A stretch of 19,019 nucleotides of DNA. It comes from Desulfurococcales archaeon. Lineage in GTDB: Archaea; Thermoproteota; Thermoprotei_A; Sulfolobales; NBVN01. The first letter of the stretch is position 1. Every line of letters starts with the position of its first letter. The stretch spans positions 1 to 19,019 of the forward strand of contig JAGGUC010000038.1 of NCBI GenBank assembly GCA_021158735.1. The letters are read 5' to 3'. This document shows, in pieces, positions 13,220 to 19,019 of the stretch. A program made the translations under genes and the position numbers. The notes under the pieces were generated by a model. It was not told the DNA's origin, made no database searches, and worked only from the letters and a program-made list of their open reading frames with translations.

Positions 13220-13824
13220 TGTGGTATTCACTAATGGTGAAACCCGCGTTGTCGAACATAGAAATAAGATGGCATGGCAGAGGGGGTCAGGGTGTTTGGA
13301 CAGCGAGCAACATTTTAACTGAGGCAGCTATTAAGGAGGGCAAGCACGCGCAGTCCTTCCCTACGTTCGGACCTGAGCGTATGGGTGCGCCAATAATGGC
13401 TTTTACTAGAATTAGTGATGAAGCTATAGAAGTTCATTCAGGAATATACGAACCGGACACGGTTATAGTACTAGATCCGACATTACTTGGTGCCATAGAC
13501 GTTCTCGAAGGTCTAAAAAAGGGTGGCATGCTGATACTCAACTACAAGGGCAGTAATGTAAAGGAGCTGTCTCAGCTAGTGGGCGCGGACTTAAGGGTCT
13601 ATAAAACGTACGTGGTCTCTGCTACTGAAATAGCTATTAAGACTTTAGGAAGAGGAATAACTAATACGGCGATGCTGGGTGCTCTAGTGAAGGCAGTCCC
13701 GCTGGTAAAGCTTGAAACCATATTTGAGGTTGTCAAAGAGCGCTTCAGGGGTCCTATAGCCGAGAAAAATATTGAGGTTATTAAGGAAGCGTACGAAGAA
13801 ACGAAGGAGGTGACCGGAGAGTGA
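13219..13824 (+). CDS. porG: Pyruvate:ferredoxin oxidoreductase gamma subunit
   Basis: Gamma subunit of the four-subunit 2-oxoacid:ferredoxin oxidoreductase that makes acetyl-CoA, CO2 and reduced ferredoxin from pyruvate. Signature stretches are IEIRWHGRGGQGVWTASNIL near the start and FPTFGPERMGAPIMAFTRI (about 49-67), followed by VLDPTLL. The family usually begins at or close to the IEIR segment, so ATG 13234 (196 residues) is a good alternative to GTG 13219 (201 residues); neither has a strong ribosome site close by, but GTG 13219 overlaps the stop of the mini-ORF. The 3' end overlaps porD (GTGA). First gene of porGDAB. POR rather than VOR is inferred from gene order and subunit similarity; related 2-oxoacids may also be used. 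Confidence 0.92.
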   Translation: MWYSLMVKPALSNIEIRWHGRGGQGVWTASNILTEAAIKEGKHAQSFPTFGPERMGAPIMAFTRISDEAIEVHSGIYEPDTVIVLDPTLLGAIDVLEGLKKGGMLILNYKGSNVKELSQLVGADLRVYKTYVVSATEIAIKTLGRGITNTAMLGALVKAVPLVKLETIFEVVKERFRGPIAEKNIEVIKEAYEETKEVTGE

Positions 13825-14093
13825 GCGAACTTAAGAGCTGGCGCGCACTTCCATTAGGTACAGTACCTCTGAAGTTCTCAACGGAGTTCAAGACAGGTGA
13901 CTGGAGAACATTCAAGCCAGTGATAAATCAGGAGAAATGCGTTAAGTGCCTGCTGTGCTGGATCTACTGCCCCGAGATGTCGATAGTATGGGACGGAGAG
14001 AAGGTTTCAGTGAACTACGACTTCTGTAAGGGTTGCGGAATATGTGCCTGTGAGTGCCCTGTTAAAGCTATTTCAATGGTTCCTGAGAGGTGA
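13821..14093 (+). CDS. porD: Pyruvate:ferredoxin oxidoreductase delta subunit (2x[4Fe-4S])
   Basis: A 90-residue ferredoxin-like subunit carrying electrons from the catalytic centre to ferredoxin. Two complete cluster motifs: C40, C43, C46, C50 (CVKCLLCWIYCP) and C69, C72, C75, C79 (CKGCGICACECP), in the usual cross-donating arrangement for two [4Fe-4S] clusters. About 35 residues precede the first motif, including TGDWRTFKP, typical of POR/VOR delta subunits. The start GTG 13821 overlaps the porG stop (GTGA), with GGAGG ahead (AAGGAGGTGACC), so translation is probably coupled. Confidence 0.95.
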   Translation: MSELKSWRALPLGTVPLKFSTEFKTGDWRTFKPVINQEKCVKCLLCWIYCPEMSIVWDGEKVSVNYDFCKGCGICACECPVKAISMVPER

Positions 14094-14098
14094 TTGCT

Positions 14099-15340
14099 AT
14101 GGCGGCTCGAGGAACTCAGGAAATTGTAATGGGTTTGAACGGTAATGAAGCTGTTGCCTGGGCTGTGAAGCAGTGCAACGTCGATGTTGTAGCTGCTTAC
14201 CCTATTACGCCGCAGACAATAATTGTTGAGAAGTTTTCGGAGTTTGTAGCTAATGGGGAGGTTAATACAGAGTTCATTCCTGTAGAGAGTGAGCACTCAG
14301 CACTAAGTGCATGTGTAGGTGCAGCAGCTGCAGGGGCGAGGGCGTTCACAGCTACGGCATCACAGGGTTTGGCGTTAATGTGGGAGATACTCTATATTGC
14401 GGCAGGGTTGAGGCTCCCGATAGTGATGGCAGTCGTTAATAGAGCCCTCTCAGCACCGATAAATATTCACTGCGACCACAGCGACACGATGGGTGCGAGG
14501 GACTCAGGGTGGGTTCAATTATATGTAGAGGACTCTCAGGAGGCGTATGATACCGTCATACAGGCATTCAGGATAGCAGAGCACCCAGATGTGTTACTGC
14601 CAGTCATGGTCAATCTAGACGGATTCTTCTTAAGTCACACACTACAGGATGTGCGCATACTCCCTGATGAAGTAGTTAAGAAGTTCGTGGGTACCAGAGA
14701 CCCTATTAAAATTAAGGTACCCTATCTCGGTGGTAGGGAGGTACCGCTGGTACTTGACGGTGAGACACCGATAACTTTAGGGCCGCTTGCCTTACCAGAC
14801 TACTACTTTGAGCATAAAATGCCTCAGGTCGAGGCTATGGAGAAAGCTAAGGAAGTTATTAAGGAGGTGGATGAGGAGTACGCCAGATTAAGCGGCAGAA
14901 AGTACGGGAACGGGCTTACAGTAGCTTACGGTCTCGATGACGCTGAAGTCGCGGTAGTTCTACTAGGTTCAGCTGCTGGCACCGTCAGGTATGTGGCGAG
15001 AGAGCTGAGGAGAGAAGGCTATAAAGTAGGTGTGCTAAGGATAAGGGCCTTCAGACCGTTCCCAGTTGAAGATGTGGTTGAAAAATTAAGTAATGTGAAA
15101 GTAGTGTGCGTCATGGATAGGGCGATCTCGTACGGCGCTTGTGGAGGGCCCCTGTTTATGGAGGTGAGGTCAGCTTTCTATGATTCGCCAGAGAAGCCCA
15201 TCATACTTAACTACATTTACGGACTAGGTGGGAGGGACTTGCCGCCAGCAGTTGCCAGGAAGATATTCCTAGAATTACTCGATATTGCCGAAACAGGACG
15301 TGTTAAACAGCTGATTAATTATGTAGGGGTGAGAGAATGA
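14099..15340 (+). CDS. porA: Pyruvate:ferredoxin oxidoreductase alpha subunit
   Basis: The alpha subunit contributes substrate- and CoA-binding parts and pairs with PorB around thiamine pyrophosphate. Recognised by LNGNEAVAWAVKQCNVDVVAAYPITPQT near the N terminus, FIPVESEHSALSACVGAAAAGARAFTATASQGLALMWE, IHCDHSDTMGARDSGW, and the C-terminal transketolase-type domain with VCVMDRAISYGACGGPLF. I chose ATG 14099 (413 residues): AGAGGTG lies six bases before it. GTG 14090 overlaps the porD stop but has no properly spaced ribosome site. Its last codons overlap porB (ATGA). Confidence 0.95.
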   Translation: MAARGTQEIVMGLNGNEAVAWAVKQCNVDVVAAYPITPQTIIVEKFSEFVANGEVNTEFIPVESEHSALSACVGAAAAGARAFTATASQGLALMWEILYIAAGLRLPIVMAVVNRALSAPINIHCDHSDTMGARDSGWVQLYVEDSQEAYDTVIQAFRIAEHPDVLLPVMVNLDGFFLSHTLQDVRILPDEVVKKFVGTRDPIKIKVPYLGGREVPLVLDGETPITLGPLALPDYYFEHKMPQVEAMEKAKEVIKEVDEEYARLSGRKYGNGLTVAYGLDDAEVAVVLLGSAAGTVRYVARELRREGYKVGVLRIRAFRPFPVEDVVEKLSNVKVVCVMDRAISYGACGGPLFMEVRSAFYDSPEKPIILNYIYGLGGRDLPPAVARKIFLELLDIAETGRVKQLINYVGVRE

Positions 15341-16290
15341 GTTCGGTCATTAACATAAGGGAGATAGCTAAGAAAGAACCCAAGCTACTACCCGGCCATA
15401 GATTATGCGCTGGCTGTGCAGCACCTGTAATAGTTAAGCTGATACTGTCAGTTGTTGAGGGACCTGTCATAGTAGTTAATGCGACAGGGTGTTTAGAAGT
15501 AGCTACAACCATATATCCGTATACTTCATGGAGAGTTCCATGGGTCCACAACGCCTTCGAAAATGCGGCATCTACAGCCGCAGGCATTGATGCCGCTATT
15601 AAAGCACTAAGGAGGAGAGGGGTAATTAAGAACAATAAAGTTAACATAATAGCGTTTGCGGGTGATGGCGGGACCTATGACATAGGACTTCAAGCACTGA
15701 GTGGGGCTGTAGAGAGAGGGCACGACTTCCTCTATGTACTCTACGATAATGAGGCATACATGAACACAGGTATCCAGAGGAGTGGTGGAACACCAATGGG
15801 TGCGGCAACAACCACGAGCCCGGCTGGTAGCGTCATTCCAGGAAAACCTCAGCATAAGAAACCCATAGCTGACATAGTTGTAGCTCATAAGGCACCGTAT
15901 GTAGCAACAGCCACACCAGCTCACTGGATGGACCTGATGAGAAAAGCAAAAAAGGCATTAAGTATTGAAGGACCTAAGTTTCTGCACGTCCTTTCCCCAT
16001 GTCCGAGAGGTTGGCGGCATGATCCAAGCTTAACTATGGAGGTAGCCAAGGTTGCTGTTGATACGTGCTACTTCCCCCTATGGGAGTATGAGAATGGAGA
16101 GTGGAGATTAACGGATAGGAGTTTAGCAATAGCTAGGAAGCCGCAGCTAAAGAAGCCCGTAGAGGAATTTATAAAGATTCAGGGAAGATTCAAGCACTTA
16201 CTACGTCCAGAGAATAAGCACGTAATTAAGAGTCTACAAGAATACGTAGACGCTGTATGGGCTGACCTTCTTAAAAGAACTAGTTTTTAA
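15337..16290 (+). CDS. porB: Pyruvate:ferredoxin oxidoreductase beta subunit (TPP-binding)
   Basis: The beta subunit binds thiamine pyrophosphate and one [4Fe-4S] cluster. The TPP/Mg motif is GDGGTYDIG (109-117) with DNEAYMNTG (137-145). The cluster ligands are C24, C27, C52 and C222 (LCAGC, TGC, SPCPRGW), matching the family pattern. It has 317 residues, normal length. ATG 15337 overlaps the porA stop by four bases. Last gene of the operon, followed immediately by a T-rich inverted repeat. With PorG, D and A it completes the enzyme, so this organism can oxidise pyruvate with ferredoxin as acceptor. Confidence 0.95.
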   Translation: MSSVINIREIAKKEPKLLPGHRLCAGCAAPVIVKLILSVVEGPVIVVNATGCLEVATTIYPYTSWRVPWVHNAFENAASTAAGIDAAIKALRRRGVIKNNKVNIIAFAGDGGTYDIGLQALSGAVERGHDFLYVLYDNEAYMNTGIQRSGGTPMGAATTTSPAGSVIPGKPQHKKPIADIVVAHKAPYVATATPAHWMDLMRKAKKALSIEGPKFLHVLSPCPRGWRHDPSLTMEVAKVAVDTCYFPLWEYENGEWRLTDRSLAIARKPQLKKPVEEFIKIQGRFKHLLRPENKHVIKSLQEYVDAVWADLLKRTSF

Positions 16291-16315
16291 GTAAATTAGT
16301 TTATTTTTTACTTAA
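16287..16315 (+). terminator. Terminator of the por operon
   Basis: A perfect nine-base inverted repeat, TTAAGTAAA (16287-16295) and TTTACTTAA (16307-16315), separated by 11 T-rich bases and including six Ts (16304-16309), begins at the porB stop codon. The T-run is what archaeal polymerase responds to; the stem may stabilise the 3' end. Confidence 0.6.
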
Positions 16316-16401
16316 ACTCACACCCAATTAAATAGAACATGTATTGATGAACTACTAAATAGTTTAGCTTCTCATATACTCGGCCCTATTTCGCTTACCG
16401 G

Positions 16402-17187
16402 CTACCTCACAACTTCTTTAAGAATTTTTGAGTAGAGCTTAGTCATGGTTTTCTTCTCTACTCTATCTAGCTTAGGTATCTCAATTTCAAATACGTTGGG
16501 TTCGAAGGATGAAATCTCGTCTGCAATACTGCCGTCTTTTCTGACAATGAAAGTTGGCTGGTGTATAGCCTCAGCGACGTAACCACCAATACTGATTACA
16601 GGTGTTGAGTTCTCTTTAGCTCGGACAGCGGATATAGCTATGGTTAGGTCAGGGGATCTCTCAGTAAGAATTGGTGGTTGTATCGATATGAACGCATCAC
16701 ATCCTTTATAGAAGCAGAGCCTGCATATCTCAGGCACCTCTATGTCGTCCAGTATTAGAATACACAAGTTCACGTCATTAATAGTTATTAAGTCTAGGTC
16801 TGTCCCGCCACTAATGACATCATTAACAGGCTTCAACTTCCTTCCCTTAATAATGGGTCCCCCGATCGGTGGCAGTATAGCACTCATCATGTAAAGCTTG
16901 TTACCGGCTCTCCGCAGTATGGGAGACAGTATTATGTGTTTCCTAGTCTTAAGGGCTAGGTTCCCGAGCCTTGTCAGCAAGCTACCTAAGTAGTGCCTGT
17001 AACTTCCATACTTTCTCTTACCTATTAAAACATCCCGTATAGGATTCACGGGAGTGGACACTAAAACAGCATCTACTTTAGTTTCGCTGAGGCTGTTTAA
17101 CGTTGATGACAGTGTTACTAAGTATTCCTTCGTACTGGTGCCTAGGTCAGTGTGTATTACACCCAGTGATATCGTGTTCTGAGCCAC
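16402..17187 (-). CDS. Nitrilase-superfamily-like protein without catalytic Cys
   Basis: A 261-residue protein with the layout of carbon-nitrogen hydrolases: N-terminal strand ISLGVIHTD, DAVLVSTP where the catalytic Glu strand lies, a Lys segment (KGRKLKP, 114-120) followed by GGTDLDLI, the nucleophile-elbow region ILILDDIEVPEICR (143-156), and the late RAKENSTPVISIGG, matching the family's RAxEN motif. In active members the elbow reads ICYDxxFPE; here Cys is Leu146 and Tyr is Asp147 while the PE is kept. The Glu position (around PVNP, 46-49) also lacks Glu. It is thus probably catalytically inactive as an amidase, perhaps a binding or structural protein. GTG 17187 shares one base with the reverse gyrase stop (TAGTG), with GGTG seven bases upstream, so the two are probably cotranslated. 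The superfamily call rests on motif order, not a search. Confidence 0.7.
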   Translation of the reverse strand: MAQNTISLGVIHTDLGTSTKEYLVTLSSTLNSLSETKVDAVLVSTPVNPIRDVLIGKRKYGSYRHYLGSLLTRLGNLALKTRKHIILSPILRRAGNKLYMMSAILPPIGGPIIKGRKLKPVNDVISGGTDLDLITINDVNLCILILDDIEVPEICRLCFYKGCDAFISIQPPILTERSPDLTIAISAVRAKENSTPVISIGGYVAEAIHQPTFIVRKDGSIADEISSFEPNVFEIEIPKLDRVEKKTMTKLYSKILKEVVR

Positions 17188-19019
17188 TATTCAACACCAG
17201 GGATCAAGTTATTCTGGCTTAACTCCTTATTTAATTCTCTAATAAGCTCTTTATAATCGACGGAACCCTCCTCTACGGCCTTCATCTTCTTTTCCAGCGC
17301 CCTTGTACGTTCCTCACTTACTAACTCACTGTACCTTTCAACCAGGTATTCATATACTTTCTTACCGAGTAGTAATGGTACGATTCCGCGCCTAGTTGAC
17401 TTCTCGAAGGTGACATAACCCCTCTTGAATAGTGTATCAATGATCTTTGCATAAGTGCTGGGTCTGCCAATTTCACGCTCCTTCATCAGCTTAATAATAG
17501 TTGCCTGTGTGTGCAGGGGTTTTTCATGTCTTTCCCTAACCTCGAACTCGCCCTCCTTAAACAGGTATGTACCTGGCCTTACAGCCCTTTTAGGTTTAAT
17601 GTAGAGGTAGTACCTAAGGAATCCGTCGAATAAAGTCTCTGTGTACACCTCTGTAGTTTTTTCTCCAATACTTACCTCTTTCCCATTTCTTAATGTAATC
17701 TTGGCTGAGGCTCTAAATAGGAGCTTCTTAACCTTAGCTGGCTTTGTCTGTGATGCTATGAATCTCCTAAATATTAGGTCATAGACCCTATAGTGGGCTT
17801 TAGTTAAAGTCCTCACTGGTTCAATAATACCTTCACTAATTAAGCTACGCAGGGTGCCTGCATCTATGGGTCTGGTAGGCCTTATAGCTTCGTGAGCGCC
17901 GCCAGTCCCCCACGTCCTTGGACTATAGTACTTGTCGAAGTCTTCCCCTAGCTGTTCTTTAAGGTACTCCCTCGCCACAGCAACACCTACTTCTGAGACT
18001 CTAGTGCTGTCGGTCCTATGGTACGTTATGAAACCTAATTCAAATAGGTCTTGAAGTATTTGCATTGCTCTAGGAGCAGGTATCTTAAGTATTGAGCTTA
18101 TGTCTGCTAGCGCTGAATCGGTAGTATAGGGTGGTAGGGGATTTAAGTCAGTGACCTCCTCCTTAGTATCAGAAACTGTAACTGCAACCCCCGTTACTGA
18201 TTTGGGGCCTAATCTCAGTTCCTTACGCAGATCTTCGGGCACGGGAATATCTAATCGGACGCCATTAAGTTCAACAATTACGTAAAGTCTCTTAGATCTA
18301 GTGTGTTCTTCGTACGCCTGAATGATCCATCCGAGAACAGGTGTCTGAACTCTGCCAGCACTTAAGTTCCTGTACTCTCGAGGATTCTCCGAGCACAGGG
18401 TCAGGTACCACTTAGTACTCTCCTTATTAATCGGTAGCGAAGATATTTCCTTGCAGAACCTCTGCCAGAATTCTGTTTGAAGTAGGCGGGATAGTGAGAA
18501 CCCTAACCAGCGGTCCTCAATCCTCCTAACTAATTGGGCTCTCACTAAGTTTAAGTCAACACCTCTGGGGCTACTGACTGCATTGATTATTGCCCGCTTC
18601 GTTACCTCATGGAACTCGATCCTCTTCACGTTATTATTCACTGGAAGTACAGTACTCACTATATCAAACGCTATTTTCTCTCCTTCAGTATCAGGATCCG
18701 TCCCTACCAGTACTTCATCAACTTCTAGAGCTACATCACGTATTGCATCAACAGTTACTCTAGCATCAAATATGTTGGGAGACCCGCAGATAGGGCATTT
18801 AAGGGAGTTCTCACTTGTTTCTGAAGTAAATTGATGTCCCTTATCCATGCAGCGCTTTAATGTCGTGTAAATAGGTATGAATGCTACCTCCCTTTTCTTG
18901 GCTATGTAAGCTACACCGTATATGTTTGGAACGTCCGTTACGTCCGTTATTAAGTCATATATGTGCCCGCCGCTGGCGGTTATTAGTAGTGTGTAATTTC
19001 CTAAGTTAACCTCGTACAC
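17187..19019 (-). CDS. rgy: Reverse gyrase, C-terminal topoisomerase IA half (5' end beyond window)
   Basis: Reverse gyrase introduces positive supercoils and is found in hyperthermophiles. The visible 610 residues cover most of the topoisomerase half; the N-terminal helicase-like half lies to the right of the window. A zinc finger is formed by RCMDKGHQF and CPIC (C57, H62, C75, C78), a C-H-C-C variant. The Toprim acids are in VGTDPDTEGEK (105-115), preceding RIEFHEVT. LSAGRVQTPVLGWII (219-233) is the type IA signature, and the catalytic Tyr is in FITYHRTDST (Y333). Near the end, EIGRPSTYAKIIDTLFKRGYV is also typical. The GTG at the window edge is internal, not a start. The organisation differs from ordinary topoisomerase I by RIEFHEVT and VRRIEDRWLGF, which fit reverse gyrase. 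Confidence 0.93.
   Translation of the reverse strand: MYEVNLGNYTLLITASGGHIYDLITDVTDVPNIYGVAYIAKKREVAFIPIYTTLKRCMDKGHQFTSETSENSLKCPICGSPNIFDARVTVDAIRDVALEVDEVLVGTDPDTEGEKIAFDIVSTVLPVNNNVKRIEFHEVTKRAIINAVSSPRGVDLNLVRAQLVRRIEDRWLGFSLSRLLQTEFWQRFCKEISSLPINKESTKWYLTLCSENPREYRNLSAGRVQTPVLGWIIQAYEEHTRSKRLYVIVELNGVRLDIPVPEDLRKELRLGPKSVTGVAVTVSDTKEEVTDLNPLPPYTTDSALADISSILKIPAPRAMQILQDLFELGFITYHRTDSTRVSEVGVAVAREYLKEQLGEDFDKYYSPRTWGTGGAHEAIRPTRPIDAGTLRSLISEGIIEPVRTLTKAHYRVYDLIFRRFIASQTKPAKVKKLLFRASAKITLRNGKEVSIGEKTTEVYTETLFDGFLRYYLYIKPKRAVRPGTYLFKEGEFEVRERHEKPLHTQATIIKLMKEREIGRPSTYAKIIDTLFKRGYVTFEKSTRRGIVPLLLGKKVYEYLVERYSELVSEERTRALEKKMKAVEEGSVDYKELIRELNKELSQNNLIPGVE

Noticed and set aside
16316..16401. 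Possible C/D sRNA prompted by TTGATGA after porB
   Set aside because: No CTGA box follows on that strand at a suitable distance. The gap holds only A/T-rich sequence between convergent genes.

Overview
The window comes from a hyperthermophilic crenarchaeote (Thermoproteota), most likely of the Desulfurococcales/Acidilobales/Fervidicoccales type. The evidence is a reverse gyrase gene, archaeal aEF1B, FEN-1, MCM and GINS, a POR of four separate subunits, an intron-containing tRNA with encoded CCA, C/D-box sRNA-like genes, TATA-driven short-leader promoters and frequent GTG/TTG starts. It reads mainly as core chromosome. I see no insertion sequence, CRISPR array or prophage; the one clear mobile element is an intein in mcm.

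Layout, left to right. (1) 1-1621, minus: 5' part of a CDC48/VAT AAA+ ATPase gene that runs off the left edge. (2) 1786-2292, minus: a two-gene translation operon, zinc-ribbon protein then aEF1B. (3) 2451-3509, plus: FEN-1 flap endonuclease. (4) 3552-4891, minus: a winged-helix protein overlapping a diphthine-ammonia ligase (Dph6), divergent from (5) argF at 4963-5907, plus. (6) 5918-7875, minus: four small genes (unknown 79-aa protein, possible THUMP-like protein, adenosine-specific kinase family, unknown protein with a very basic tail). (7) 7972-12148, minus: gins23 overlapping mcm, the replicative helicase pair; mcm carries a 497-residue Ser1 intein in its Walker A loop. (8) 12179-12762: an RNA island with no protein gene, holding a plus-strand C/D-box sRNA candidate, an intron-containing tRNA-Lys(CUU) and a minus-strand C/D-box sRNA candidate. 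(9) 12763-13122, minus: a conserved-looking unknown protein, divergent from (10) porGDAB at 13219-16290, plus. (11) 16402-19019, minus: the topoisomerase half of reverse gyrase, joined by a one-base stop/start overlap to a nitrilase-fold protein that lacks the catalytic cysteine.

Functionally the window mixes information processing (MCM-GINS, FEN-1, reverse gyrase, aEF1B, diphthamide synthesis on EF-2, tRNA-Lys, guide RNAs) with central metabolism (pyruvate to acetyl-CoA, arginine synthesis). The most notable observations are the two unannotated C/D-box sRNA candidates with well-placed TATA boxes, the tRNA intron at a non-canonical position, the intein whose second LAGLIDADG motif has Asn for the catalytic Asp, the nitrilase-like pseudoenzyme paired with reverse gyrase, the basic-tailed unknown protein, and a ten-codon mini-ORF whose stop overlaps the porG start. 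I found no clear new multi-gene defence or mobile system.
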